This document shows, one piece after another, positions 9,072 to 17,191 of a stretch of 64,000 nucleotides of DNA (within the stretch, counting starts at the first letter, position 1; each line of letters opens with the position of its first letter). The stretch is from assembly GCF_017487405.1 (NCBI RefSeq), contig NZ_CP062222.1, forward strand, positions 1,969,001 to 2,033,000, given 5' to 3'. This stretch comes from Brevundimonas goettingensis. GTDB taxonomy: Bacteria; Pseudomonadota; Alphaproteobacteria; Caulobacterales; Caulobacteraceae. Below the pieces are notes generated by a model, which did not search any database, had not been told where the DNA came from, and saw only the letters and a program-made list of their open reading frames with translations. The position numbers and the translations under genes were made by a program.

Positions 9072-9386
9072 ATGACCCCCGGTGATCGTTTGCTGACCGT
9101 CCTGTCAGCCTTGGACAATCCGCACCGGCTGCGGGTGCTCGCCGCCTTGCAGGCCGGGGGTCGCAACTACGTCAGCCGGCTGGCGCGGGAGATCGGCATC
9201 AGCCGCCCCCTGCTGCATCTGCATCTGAACAAGCTGGAAGAAGCCGGCCTCGTGACGAGCCACCTCGAACTCTCGCAGGAGGGCAAGGCGCTCAACTACT
9301 TCGAGATCGCCCCCTTCCACCTGGAAGTCACACCCCGGTCCATCGTGGACGCTGCCGCCTCCCTGACGGCCAAGACTGAAAAATAG
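9072..9386 (+). CDS. ArsR-like winged-helix transcriptional regulator
   Basis: The 104-aa protein is a compact winged helix: NPHRLRVLAALQAGG, then LAREIGISRPLLHLHLNKLEEAGLV as the recognition helix and turn, then the wing. It lacks the ELCVCDL metal-binding signature of arsenic or cadmium sensors, so the inducer is probably not a soft metal. AAAGGA precedes ATG 9072. Two small membrane-protein genes follow at 11-base and minus 1-base spacing, suggesting it controls its own operon. Confidence 0.78.
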   Translation: MTPGDRLLTVLSALDNPHRLRVLAALQAGGRNYVSRLAREIGISRPLLHLHLNKLEEAGLVTSHLELSQEGKALNYFEIAPFHLEVTPRSIVDAAASLTAKTEK

Positions 9387-9396
9387 GAGACCGCCC

Positions 9397-9612
9397 GTGT
9401 CGGAAGATATCTACCTCCTGACGCTCTGCCTGCCGCTCGGCACCATCCTGCTGGTGTTTGGCATGCGTTATCTCGCCGCGATCCGTCAGGCGAAGGCGAA
9501 GACGGATCAGGACGAGGCCTACAGAGCCCTCGCCGAAAGCACGCGCGCCGCCCTGACCGCCATGCAGGCGCGGCTCGACGGCATCGAGAAGATCCTCAAG
9601 GACGTCGAATAG
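9397..9612 (+). CDS. Small membrane protein with PspB-like layout
   Basis: A 71-aa protein starting at GTG 9397 behind a strong AGGAGA. One N-terminal transmembrane helix (LLTLCLPLGTILLVFGM) is followed by a charged amphipathic coiled coil ending LDGIEKILKDVE. This topology and the C-terminal pattern resemble phage-shock protein PspB, which acts with PspC at the membrane, but similarity is too weak to name it. Middle gene of the three-gene regulator operon. Confidence 0.65.
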   Translation: MSEDIYLLTLCLPLGTILLVFGMRYLAAIRQAKAKTDQDEAYRALAESTRAALTAMQARLDGIEKILKDVE

Positions 9613-10058
9613 TGACCGAGGCCGCTATCGCGCCTGGCCCCCTGGCCCGTCCCGAAGACGCTCCCCTTCCCCTCTGGCGGCTGTACGGACTGCGCGCCGG
9701 CTATCTGCTGCTGGCCGTGGGTCTGGGCGTTCAGGTCTGGCCCGGGATCCTCGCGGACCACTCGGACTGGGAACTGATGGAAGGCGTGGTCCAGTGCATG
9801 CTGGGCGCGATCGGCCTGCTGGCGCTGCTCGGCCTGCGCTACCCCGTCCGCATGCTGCCGCTGCTGTTCTTCGAGATGCTTTGGAAGGCGCTCTGGCTGG
9901 GCTTCGTCGCCGCGCCCCGCCTGATGGCGGGACAGATGGACGACGGCGCCTGGTCCACCCTGTCGGCCTGCCTTCTGGTCGTCGTCTTCCCCATCGTGAC
10001 GCCCTGGCGCCGGGTCGCTTCCCTCTTCATCACGGCGCGCGGCGACCGCTGGCGCTGA
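9612..10058 (+). CDS. Integral membrane protein of unknown function
   Basis: A 148-aa protein with about four hydrophobic helices, starting at GTG 9612 that shares a base with the stop of the preceding gene (TAGTG), so it is translationally coupled. It has no recognisable catalytic motif. Context (ArsR-like regulator and PspB-like protein) suggests a membrane-stress or membrane-remodelling role, as inference only. Confidence 0.65.
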   Translation: MTEAAIAPGPLARPEDAPLPLWRLYGLRAGYLLLAVGLGVQVWPGILADHSDWELMEGVVQCMLGAIGLLALLGLRYPVRMLPLLFFEMLWKALWLGFVAAPRLMAGQMDDGAWSTLSACLLVVVFPIVTPWRRVASLFITARGDRWR

Positions 10059-10094
10059 GCCAGACGCCGCGCCCTTTCCGATCCGGACCGTTTC

Positions 10095-10817
10095 ATGCCC
10101 TTCGACATCCGCAGCCGCCCGCTCGCCTATGCCCGCCTCGCCGGCGCCATCTATCTCGTCGTCATCGTGGCGGGGGCCCTCGCCGAGGGCATCGTCATGA
10201 ACACCGTGACGGTTCCGGGCGACGACGCGGGGACGATCCGCGCGATTCTCGCCCACTCCTCGCTCTGGACCTGGGGTCTGGCGGCGAACCTCGTCATCCC
10301 CCTGATCGCGGTGGTCCAGCTCTGGATCGAATACATGCTGCTCCGGCCGGCCGGACGCGGGCTGGCCCTGCTGTTCCTGCTGCTCAACCTCGCCTCCCTG
10401 GCGGTGGAGGCGGTCAGCAAGATGTTCCAGCTGATGGTCGTGCCGCTCGCCTCGGGCGGCGCCGGCGGGGCGCTCTCCGAGGCCATGGCGACCTTCGCCC
10501 TGACGGCCCACGGCGTGGCGTTCAACATCGCGCTGATCTTCTTCGGCGCGGCCTGTCTCGTCAGCGGGACGCTGATCTGGCGCTCAGGCTATCTGCCGCG
10601 GTTCATCGGCGTACTGATGCAGATCGCCGGCCTCTGCTATCTCGTCGCCTCGTTCTCCGAACTGCTGGCGCCGTCGTTCGCCCGCATGATAAGCCCGGCC
10701 ATCCTGCTTCCCGTGCTGGTGGGCGAGACGAGCTTCTGCCTGTGGCTGCTGATCCGGGGCGTGAACGTCCGCAAATGGAACGAGCGTCAGGACTCGATCG
10801 CACGAGGCCAGCCCTGA
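10095..10817 (+). CDS. DUF4386 family membrane protein
   Basis: The 240-aa protein has six to seven transmembrane helices and the DUF4386 pattern: ARLAGAIYLVVIVAG at the N-terminus, PLIAVVQLWIEYMLLRP centrally, and LPRFIGVLMQIAGLCYL near residue 180. Function of the family is unknown. The start lies 36 bases downstream of the previous stop, so it may belong to the same transcript. Confidence 0.78.
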   Translation: MPFDIRSRPLAYARLAGAIYLVVIVAGALAEGIVMNTVTVPGDDAGTIRAILAHSSLWTWGLAANLVIPLIAVVQLWIEYMLLRPAGRGLALLFLLLNLASLAVEAVSKMFQLMVVPLASGGAGGALSEAMATFALTAHGVAFNIALIFFGAACLVSGTLIWRSGYLPRFIGVLMQIAGLCYLVASFSELLAPSFARMISPAILLPVLVGETSFCLWLLIRGVNVRKWNERQDSIARGQP

Positions 10818-10940
10818 CGGCGGGCGGAGTCGCGTTCAGGTCGAGCCCAGAGCCGGCCATGACCAAAGATTCACGGGACTCCGGCGTTCCGTGGACACAT
10901 CGTGAGCTTGGCCGTGATGTTCGGCAACGGAGACGAACCG

Positions 10941-11471
10941 ATGACGATTCCCGCGCTCTTCCTCGCTCTGGTATTGGCTGTGCCGGGTCAGGGAACGGCC
11001 CCGTCCGCCGCCGTCACGGTCCCGGCCGAACCTGCCCTGAGCGCCGCCATCGGGGATCGGGACGCCGTTCTGTTTCGCGTCATGTCCGACGACTGCGACC
11101 CGGCGGCCCTGAGCGATCTGGTGACCGAGGACCTCGAATTCTATCACGACCGCGGCGGGCTGATGGCGGGGCGCACGGCCTTCGTCGCCGACTACGCCAG
11201 GGGTTGCGAAGCGAAGAAGGCGCCCGACGCCTTCCGCTCGCGGCGTGAACTCGTCCCCGGCTCGATGCGGGTCTACGCCATTCCCGGGTCGGGCGCCGTC
11301 GAGGAGGGAACCCATCTCTTCTACGAACGCCAGGGCGACGGGCCCGAGAAACTGGTCGGCCGGGCCCGGTTCTCGATGTTCTGGAAGCTGGACGCCGACG
11401 GCCAGTGGCGACTGGCGCGCGCCTTCAGCATCGATCATGCGGCGGCGTCGGCGCCCCCGTCGGCAAACTGA
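10941..11471 (+). CDS. Secreted NTF2-like (DUF4440/SnoaL-type) protein
   Basis: From ATG 10941 (GGAGA seven bases upstream) the product is 176 aa with a short signal peptide and an NTF2-like alpha+beta cone. It has an N-terminal helix (RDAVLFRVMSDDCDPAALSDL), the strand VTEDLEFYHDRGG and C-terminal strands RARFSMFWKLDADGQWRL. Such domains bind or transform small molecules; no catalytic set can be assigned. An open frame extends to 10902 but lacks a ribosome-binding site. Confidence 0.72.
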   Translation: MTIPALFLALVLAVPGQGTAPSAAVTVPAEPALSAAIGDRDAVLFRVMSDDCDPAALSDLVTEDLEFYHDRGGLMAGRTAFVADYARGCEAKKAPDAFRSRRELVPGSMRVYAIPGSGAVEEGTHLFYERQGDGPEKLVGRARFSMFWKLDADGQWRLARAFSIDHAAASAPPSAN

Positions 11472-11472
11472 A

Positions 11473-11509
11473 CAAACAAAAGGGCCCGGCGCTTTCGCGC
11501 CGGACCCTT
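11473..11509 (-). terminator. Rho-independent terminator of the phasin gene
   Basis: On the minus strand a 13-position stem with one mismatch (arms 11509-11497 and 11492-11480, loop GAAA) is followed by TTTGTTTGTT. It lies 44 bases past the phasin stop. Confidence 0.8.
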
Positions 11510-11553
11510 CTGGTACTCGGAACTGGTACGCTACTGCAGTGTCAGGTCGCTGA

Positions 11554-12024
11554 TTAGCGAGCGGCCTGGAACTTTTCGACCGAGGCGGTGACGCGCTCGT
11601 TGATCGGCTTGAAGCTGTCCTTGACCGACGAGGTCAGGGTCTCGGTCATCTTGGTCATTTCGGCCATGTAGACCTCCATGGCCGACTTGGTGAAGCTGGT
11701 CTGCAGCTCGATCAGTTCCTGAACCGAACGGGCCTTCGACATCGACTGGGCGGCGGCGACGCCGGTTTCCCAGCTCGACTTGCCGTAGGACAGGGCCTGG
11801 GCCGACAGGGCCTCGGCGCCCTTCTGGGCGGCGGTGGTCGAGGCGACCACGGCGTCGAGGTTCAGCTTGGACTGGGCGCCCAGTTCGGACAGCGAGGCGG
11901 TGGTCTTTTCCAGACCGTCCTTGAACGCCTGGGCGCCGGCGGCCTGGACCTTCTCGGTCTGGGCCTTGGTGTTGGCGGCGGTTTGTTCGACGGTCTTTTT
12001 GACGGCTTCGGCGGTGTCGGCCAT
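11554..12024 (-). CDS. Phasin family protein
   Basis: The 156-aa Ala/Lys/Glu-rich helical protein matches the phasin pattern: FKDGLEKTTASLSELGAQSK, then YGKSSWETGVAAAQSMSKAR and VQELIELQTSFTKSAMEVY. Phasins coat polyhydroxyalkanoate granules and control their size. AGGAGA precedes the ATG at good spacing. The gene is monocistronic with its own terminator, promoter and nearby palindrome, as expected for a strongly expressed regulated phasin. No PHA synthase gene lies in the window. Confidence 0.88.
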   Translation of the reverse strand: MADTAEAVKKTVEQTAANTKAQTEKVQAAGAQAFKDGLEKTTASLSELGAQSKLNLDAVVASTTAAQKGAEALSAQALSYGKSSWETGVAAAQSMSKARSVQELIELQTSFTKSAMEVYMAEMTKMTETLTSSVKDSFKPINERVTASVEKFQAAR

Positions 12025-12118
12025 GTGAAGTCTCCTGAACCCGGTGATCGAGCCCTGTTCGTTTCGACGGACCCGTAATGATTTCCCTCACGACGGATTT
12101 CTCCCTCGCGACACGGCT

Positions 12119-12147
12119 CATATGGTGCATGTGCGAACACGGGTCAA
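12119..12147 (-). promoter_or_regulatory. Candidate phasin promoter
   Basis: On the minus strand TTGACC (12147-12142) and CATATG (12124-12119) are separated by 17 bases, 95 bases before the phasin start. The -10 is poor, so confidence is limited. The rest of the 355-base gap 12025-12379 holds the upstream palindrome and the 5' region of the carboxypeptidase gene, where I see no clear promoter. Confidence 0.4.
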
Positions 12148-12153
12148 GGTTTT

Positions 12154-12168
12154 TTGTGCAGTGCACAA
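12154..12168. promoter_or_regulatory. 15-bp palindrome upstream of phasin promoter
   Basis: TTGTGCAGTGCACAA is a perfect 7+1+7 inverted repeat directly upstream of the candidate -35. PHA regulators of the PhaR type bind TGC/GCA-rich palindromes in other proteobacteria, so this is a candidate PhaR operator by analogy. Confidence 0.45.
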
Positions 12169-12379
12169 TATGATCGACGATAAACTGTCAGGCGACGGAA
12201 ACGGCTCAGCTTTCGCTTTTCGGGCGAACCGTTCAAATCTCCGTTGAGACCTCGTTAACCACCGTGAAACCCGAAACTCGCATGCTAGGCTCTCACCCAT
12301 TGCGCCGGGGGGCCGCCCGACATTCGCGTTGCGTCCCTGGCCACAGGGACGTCACAGTTACGAGGCTATTCGGTTGCCG

Positions 12380-13924
12380 ATGACCGCTTTCTTCCGCCGT
12401 ATCGCCGTCGGCGTCATGGCCGTTCTGGCGGTGACAGCCGTCTCGGTTTCGCCCCTGTCGCCGATCTCGTCGATGGTCGAGGCCCAGTCGTCCGACAACG
12501 CCCGCTACGCCGCCATCGTCGTCGACGCCCAGACGGGCGAGGTCCTGTTCGCGCGCCGTGCCGACGACCCGCGCTATCCGGCCTCGGTCACCAAGATGAT
12601 GACCCTGTACCTGACGTTCGAGGCGCTTCAGGCCGGACGCGTCAAGCTGGACGATATCGTCACCGTCTCCCCTCTCGCCGCCTCCCAGCCGCCGTCCAAG
12701 CTGGGCCTCGCCGCCGGCCAGACCATCCGCTTCGACGACGCCATGCGCGCCACAACCGTCCGATCCTGCAACGACATGGCCATGGTCCTGGCCGAGCACG
12801 TCGGCGGGTCCCAGGCCCGGTTCGCGGCCATGGCGACGCTCAAGGCCCGCCAGCTGGGCATGACCCAGACAAACTACGTCAATCCGAACGGCCTGCCCGA
12901 CAGCCGCCAGGTCACCTCGGCCCGCGACCTGGCCATCCTGGCCCGCGCCATCATGCGCGACTATCCCCAGTATTACAGCTATTTCGGCCTGCATGACTGG
13001 GCCTTCCAGGGCCGCGACTACCGCAACACCAACGGCCTGCTGCTGGGCGGCAACGGCTATGACGGCATCAAGACCGGCTTCACCAACGCCTCGGGCTATA
13101 ACCTCGCCGCCTCGGCGGTGCGCAACCATCGCCGGATCATCGTCATCGTCATGGGCGGACGGTCCAGCGCCACCCGCAACGCCCATGTCGCCGAGCTGAT
13201 GAACACCGGCTTCGAGGTCGAGAACCGCCGCGCCCAGGGCGAGACCATCCAGGTCGCCCAGACCTTCTTCGAACAACGCGGCTTCGGCGTCGACGGCAGG
13301 GGCCTGTCCGACGGGGCCGGCGCCATCGCCTATGCCTCGCTGAACGGCGAGCGCGGCTCTCCGGCGCGTGACGACGAGGACGGCGAAGGTTCGACCGCCG
13401 TCGCCTATACCGCCGCGCCGCGTCAGCCCGCCCCCGTGTCCTCGCCCATCCATGTCGCCGGATCGGAAGTAACCGCCTCGAACACCGCCCGCAGCTACGC
13501 CGCCGTCGCCAACGCCCCGCCGCCGGTTCCGACGCCCGCGCCCCGGCCCGAGAACCGGGCCGTCGCCAACGATCCCGCCAACCTGACCGCCTCCCTGAAT
13601 GGCGGCGTCGCAGCACCCCGTACGACGACCCCGGCCCGCACCCCGCCCGCCGCCACGCGTCCGGCCGCCCCGGCGCGTCCGCCCGCAGGCCGCTGGGCCG
13701 TTCAGGTCGGCGCCTTCCGCAGCGAGTCCGTCGCCCGCGACTGGCTGACCGAGGTCAACCGCCGCTTCCGGGCGCAGTTCACGGACGCCGAGCGCGCGGT
13801 GCAGTCGAACGACGGCTGGTTCCGTTCGCGCTTCACCGGCATGACCCAAGCCAAGGCCGAGGACGCCTGCGAAGCCCTCGCCGCCCGCCGCGTGACCTGT
13901 TCGGTGATCCGCCCGGGGGCTTGA
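12380..13924 (+). CDS. D-alanyl-D-alanine carboxypeptidase with C-terminal SPOR domain
   Basis: The 514-aa periplasmic protein has a signal peptide (to about residue 36), then a penicillin-binding peptidase S11 domain with SVTK at 69-72 (Ser nucleophile and Lys), SCN at 129-131 and KTG at 231-233. A Pro/Ala-rich linker follows. The last 75 residues form a SPOR domain (GRWAVQVGAFRSESVARDWL), which binds denuded septal glycan. It therefore trims pentapeptides in peptidoglycan, probably at the division site. ATG 12380 is used here. TTG 12374 is better spaced from GAGG (12362-12365) and may be the true start. Confidence 0.9.
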   Translation: MTAFFRRIAVGVMAVLAVTAVSVSPLSPISSMVEAQSSDNARYAAIVVDAQTGEVLFARRADDPRYPASVTKMMTLYLTFEALQAGRVKLDDIVTVSPLAASQPPSKLGLAAGQTIRFDDAMRATTVRSCNDMAMVLAEHVGGSQARFAAMATLKARQLGMTQTNYVNPNGLPDSRQVTSARDLAILARAIMRDYPQYYSYFGLHDWAFQGRDYRNTNGLLLGGNGYDGIKTGFTNASGYNLAASAVRNHRRIIVIVMGGRSSATRNAHVAELMNTGFEVENRRAQGETIQVAQTFFEQRGFGVDGRGLSDGAGAIAYASLNGERGSPARDDEDGEGSTAVAYTAAPRQPAPVSSPIHVAGSEVTASNTARSYAAVANAPPPVPTPAPRPENRAVANDPANLTASLNGGVAAPRTTTPARTPPAATRPAAPARPPAGRWAVQVGAFRSESVARDWLTEVNRRFRAQFTDAERAVQSNDGWFRSRFTGMTQAKAEDACEALAARRVTCSVIRPGA

Positions 13925-13947
13925 GCGCCCCTACCGCTCACCACTTC

Positions 13948-14074
13948 CACCGCTCATCCCGGCGAATGCCGGGATTCAGATGCAAATCGGTGACTGAAGT
14001 TTCGCGAGGGCCGCGTCCTTGCAGCATGCGCCTTATCTGGATCTGGATCCCGGCATTCGCCGGGATGAGCGGTG
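13948..14074. repeat. Long palindromic intergenic element, family A copy 1
   Basis: A perfect 28-bp inverted repeat (13948-13975 against 14047-14074) encloses a 71-base centre. Each arm is itself nearly palindromic, and the arm contains CGCTCATCCC, shared with the element at 43749-43879. It lies between convergent genes and may also terminate transcription. Confidence 0.75.
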
Positions 14075-14081
14075 ATGGGGT

Positions 14082-14522
14082 TTACCGCCTCAGCAGCCTG
14101 TCCCGCGCGGAATTGACCCGCGCGGCCAATCCTTCGGTGCCGCCCTGATCGGGATGGGCGCGGCCCATCAGCCGGCGCCAGGCTTCGTTGATCTCAACCT
14201 TTGTCGCGGTCGGCCCAACCCCGAGGATCGACCGCGCCTCAGCCTCCGACAGGGCTTCCGGCCTCGCGGCCTTCGGCGCCGCCCTCTGCAGGTTGGCGCG
14301 GATGCGTGACGAGAAGATCAGATAGAGACCGGCCCCGACCATCCCGGCCGTCGCCAGCCACGCCCCGTGCGAACCCGCCAGCACCGCCCCGGCCAGCAGC
14401 ACCGCGCCGAGCACGGTCGCGGCGATACGCCACTGCCCTCTTCCCGGCTTCTCGGATTGTCGCCCCAGCCGGACCAGGGCCCAGACGGCGATCGCCGCCA
14501 GAGCCAGCCAGATCAGACCCAT
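14082..14522 (-). CDS. Membrane-anchored J-domain protein
   Basis: The 146-aa protein has two or three N-terminal hydrophobic helices and a C-terminal J domain (about residues 90-145) with the Hsp70-stimulating HPD motif in GRAHPDQGGTEGL. The layout recalls TIM14/DjlA-type anchored J proteins that recruit DnaK to the membrane. It starts nine bases after the mipZ stop, so it is cotranscribed with mipZ; whether it has a division role is unknown. Confidence 0.85.
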   Translation of the reverse strand: MGLIWLALAAIAVWALVRLGRQSEKPGRGQWRIAATVLGAVLLAGAVLAGSHGAWLATAGMVGAGLYLIFSSRIRANLQRAAPKAARPEALSEAEARSILGVGPTATKVEINEAWRRLMGRAHPDQGGTEGLAARVNSARDRLLRR

Positions 14523-14531
14523 AAGGTTCGC

Positions 14532-15374
14532 TTAGGCCGCCGCGTCCAGCGCGGACAGGCTGTTCAGCGAGGCCTCATCCAGACCCATGGCCATCATCAG
14601 GTTGCGCATCTCCTGACGCGCGGCGACGTGGGCCAGGGACACCGCCACCGGGCGGACATCGTTGGACAGGTCCGCGACCGTCAGGCCGAAGGGGAAGAGT
14701 TCGCGATAGATGACCCGGTCGCGCAGGCCCGGCCCGACGCGGAAACCGACGCGCTTGGCCAGCTTGGCCATCCGCTCTTCCAGACGGCGGCGGTTGCGGG
14801 CCTCGGCGACGGCCAGACGGTTGGTCACCACCAGCCAGTCGATCGTGGCGTGGCGGCCTTCCTTGATGGCGCGCTGCTTGCGGGCCTCCCAGACGCTTTC
14901 GGAATAGATGGAGGGCTTGAGCAGCTCCAGCGTCACCGGATCGACCTGACCCAGCAGGTCGAAGTCGACGAAGCTGTCGTTCATCGGGGTGACGATCTGG
15001 TCGGCGCGGGCATGGGCGGCGCGCGACAGGGCGGTGTCGCCGCCGGGGGTGTCGATCAGGATGATGTCGACCTCGCCGCACTGGGCGTAGGCGGCCTCGA
15101 AGGTCGCCAGCTGGTCCTCATCCGAGGCGCGGGCCAGGGCCTTGCCGTCGCCCAGATCCGGCTCGGTCGGCATCGGCAGGACATGGCCGTTTGCGGCGGT
15201 CCAGGCGGCGCGGTTGGCGAAGAAATGCGACAGGGACCGCTGGCGCAGGTCCAGGTCGATGATCGCCACCTTATGGCCGGCGTGCAGCAGGCCCACGACG
15301 ATATGGATGGCGAGGGTGGACTTGCCCGCCCCGCCCTTTTCATTGCCGACGACGACGACCTGAGGCTGCGCCAT
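14532..15374 (-). CDS. mipZ: MipZ, ParA-like division-plane regulator
   Basis: The 280-aa P-loop ATPase forms bipolar gradients by binding ParB near origins and inhibits FtsZ polymerisation, placing the Z ring at midcell. The deviant Walker A KGGAGKST occupies residues 13-20 and the aspartate in DLDLRQR is D42. GNEKGGAGKST, LIDTPGGD, TPMNDSFVDFD and GPGLRDRVIYRELFPFGLTV match the Caulobacter protein closely. ATG 15374 gives the family N-terminus; GTG 15410 would add twelve residues. The pairing with a J-protein gene downstream and SPOR/peptidoglycan genes nearby fits a division cluster. Confidence 0.95.
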   Translation of the reverse strand: MAQPQVVVVGNEKGGAGKSTLAIHIVVGLLHAGHKVAIIDLDLRQRSLSHFFANRAAWTAANGHVLPMPTEPDLGDGKALARASDEDQLATFEAAYAQCGEVDIILIDTPGGDTALSRAAHARADQIVTPMNDSFVDFDLLGQVDPVTLELLKPSIYSESVWEARKQRAIKEGRHATIDWLVVTNRLAVAEARNRRRLEERMAKLAKRVGFRVGPGLRDRVIYRELFPFGLTVADLSNDVRPVAVSLAHVAARQEMRNLMMAMGLDEASLNSLSALDAAA

Positions 15375-15399
15375 GTTGCGATGACCCGATGCTGGCGAC

Positions 15400-15468
15400 G
15401 ACTCACTCACGCGTCGTCAATGAAGGCCAGACTCGGGCGCCCGCCCCAGAACGTCAATGAAGGGTTAA
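15400..15468 (-). promoter_or_regulatory. mipZ upstream region with two GANTC sites and a CtrA-like box
   Basis: GACTC occurs at 15400-15404 and 15430-15434, both CcrM methylation sites. On the minus strand TTAA-N7-TTGAC (15468-15453) differs by one base from the CtrA consensus TTAA-N7-TTAAC. All lie within 95 bases of the mipZ start. Confidence 0.5.
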
Positions 15469-15490
15469 TGCGTAGCTGTGGACGAGGGCC

Positions 15491-16183
15491 TCAAGCCTGA
15501 CGCGCACACCACGGGTCGTTGACCTGGGCCGCGCGGCAGATGGCGACGGCGGCGGCCGTGGGGGCCGCGACCTTCAGCCGCGTCAGGGCGCGCCCATTCA
15601 CTGTGACCCGCTCGAACACCGGCGACAGGCCGTTCAGGGCATTGCGGGCGGCGCCGGCCTTGACCGTGGTCCAGGCGGACCGGGCGGCGGCCTCGCTGGA
15701 ATAGGCGCCGAGCTGGATGGTGGTGCGTGCGGTAGCAGGCGCAGCGGACAGGCCGGAGCGCAGGCCGTCCGCCCGGGCGGGACGAGCGACCTCGGCGGCG
15801 CGGGTCGAGACCTGCTGGACGACAGCGCCCATCGCCGCCTGGGCCACGGCAGGGGCGGCGGCCTCGACGACAGCCGCGCTCTCCTGGCGAACCGCGTGGG
15901 TCAGGCCGTCGCGAGCGTCCCACAACTCATGCGGATCCATGACCTCGACACGCAGGCCGGAGCGCAGCCCGGATTCGGCGGCGGTTCCCGTCAGGGGTTT
16001 CGGCGCCTCGGCGGCCGATACAGGGGCCTCCGATCCATCCAGACGGATGTCGGCGACCTGCTGGGCAAGGTTCTCAAACCGGTGCGGGTCCCCCTCCACC
16101 ATGCCGCAGGAAGCGGTCGTGAGACCGACCCCCGACAGGGCGAGCGAAACCAGGACTGGACGAAGCATTCTGCTGGGCGTCAT
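15491..16183 (-). CDS. SPOR-domain lipoprotein-like protein
   Basis: The 230-aa protein has a signal sequence ending in a possible lipobox (TTASC, Cys 26), an Ala-rich middle and a C-terminal SPOR-like domain (about residues 150-228, TTIQLGAYSSEAAARSAW through VAICRAAQVND). SPOR domains bind septal peptidoglycan lacking stem peptides. Position -3 of the lipobox is Thr rather than Leu, so lipidation is uncertain. The start is 24 bases from the best panC start on the other strand, so the promoters must overlap. It may be cotranscribed with mipZ, 116 bases downstream. Confidence 0.75.
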   Translation of the reverse strand: MTPSRMLRPVLVSLALSGVGLTTASCGMVEGDPHRFENLAQQVADIRLDGSEAPVSAAEAPKPLTGTAAESGLRSGLRVEVMDPHELWDARDGLTHAVRQESAAVVEAAAPAVAQAAMGAVVQQVSTRAAEVARPARADGLRSGLSAAPATARTTIQLGAYSSEAAARSAWTTVKAGAARNALNGLSPVFERVTVNGRALTRLKVAAPTAAAVAICRAAQVNDPWCARQA

Positions 16184-16207
16184 AAGCGCAACCCTACAAA
16201 ACAGGCT

Positions 16208-17137
16208 TTGAAACGCCGTTCACGAACACGCTTAAAGCGAAGGGTTAACGTCATAACCATCCCCGAAAACCCTGAGACCCTTCCAATCATCCGCACCGTC
16301 AGCGAACTGCGCGCGGTTGTGCGGGGCTGGAGACTGCAAGGTTTGAGTGTCGGTCTGGTTCCCACCATGGGCGCCCTGCACGCGGGGCACCTGACGCTGG
16401 TGGAAGAGGCCAAACGCCGCGCGGACCGGGTCGTGACCAGCGTCTTCGTCAACCCGACCCAGTTCGCCGCCCATGAGGATCTGGGCACCTATCCGCGTCA
16501 GGAGGCCCAGGACGCCGCGCTTCTGACGGCCGCCGGCGGCGCGGTGATGTTCGCCCCGACGGTCGCGGAGATGTATCCGGCCGGCTTCGTCACCTCGGTC
16601 GCCGTCGGAGACGCCGCCAGGGGCGGACCCTCACAGGGACTGGAAGGTGAGTTCCGCCCGGCCATGTTTGGCGGCGTCGCCGTGGTGGTCTCCAAACTGC
16701 TCAATCAGGTCCAGGCCGACGTCGCCGTCTTCGGCGAGAAGGACTGGCAACAGCTGATGGTGGTGCGCCGCATGGCCGCCGACCTCGACATCCCCACCGA
16801 GATCGTGGGCAGCCCCACCCTGCGCGACGACCACGGCCTGGCCCTGTCCTCGCGCAACGCCTATCTGTCCGAGGCCGAGCTGGCCGTGGCGCGCAAGCTG
16901 AACGTCATCCTGCGTCAGGCCGCCGATCAGGCCGCCGCCAAACGCCCCCTCGCCGCCGTCGAGCGCGACGCCTATGGGGCCATTCTCAAGGCGGGCTTCG
17001 ACCGGGTCGACTATGTCGTGATCCGTCACGCCGATGACCTGACGCCCTTCGCGGAAGGCGTGGTGACCGGCCCCGCCCGCATTCTCGTCGCCGCCGCTAT
17101 CGGACGGACGCGGCTGATCGACAATATGGCTGTTTAG
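16208..17137 (+). CDS. panC: Pantothenate synthetase
   Basis: PanC condenses pantoate and beta-alanine using ATP, the last step to vitamin B5. Family motifs are intact: PTMGALHAGH (HxGH), FGEKDWQQL and SSRNAYLS. The core from IIRTVSELRAVV to the end is full length. The start is unusual: no ATG or GTG precedes the conserved N-terminus. TTG 16208 (309 aa, basic extension RRSRTRLKRR) is the only canonical alternative start. A rare ATA/ATC start around 16253-16283 would give the usual N-terminus. It is divergent from the SPOR lipoprotein gene with almost no gap. Confidence 0.9.
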   Translation: MKRRSRTRLKRRVNVITIPENPETLPIIRTVSELRAVVRGWRLQGLSVGLVPTMGALHAGHLTLVEEAKRRADRVVTSVFVNPTQFAAHEDLGTYPRQEAQDAALLTAAGGAVMFAPTVAEMYPAGFVTSVAVGDAARGGPSQGLEGEFRPAMFGGVAVVVSKLLNQVQADVAVFGEKDWQQLMVVRRMAADLDIPTEIVGSPTLRDDHGLALSSRNAYLSEAELAVARKLNVILRQAADQAAAKRPLAAVERDAYGAILKAGFDRVDYVVIRHADDLTPFAEGVVTGPARILVAAAIGRTRLIDNMAV

Positions 17138-17191
17138 GACGCCGCCGAGCGCTTCCCCACCACCGTCATCCTCGGGGTTGGGGATGAGGGA

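Noticed and set aside
16232..16248. TTAA-N9-TTAA as a CtrA box before panC
   Set aside because: Spacing is nine, not the required seven bases.
17163..17190. Fourth family A element between panC and the Gmad2 gene
   Set aside because: Only a short TCATCC/GGATGA pairing remains; too degenerate to call.
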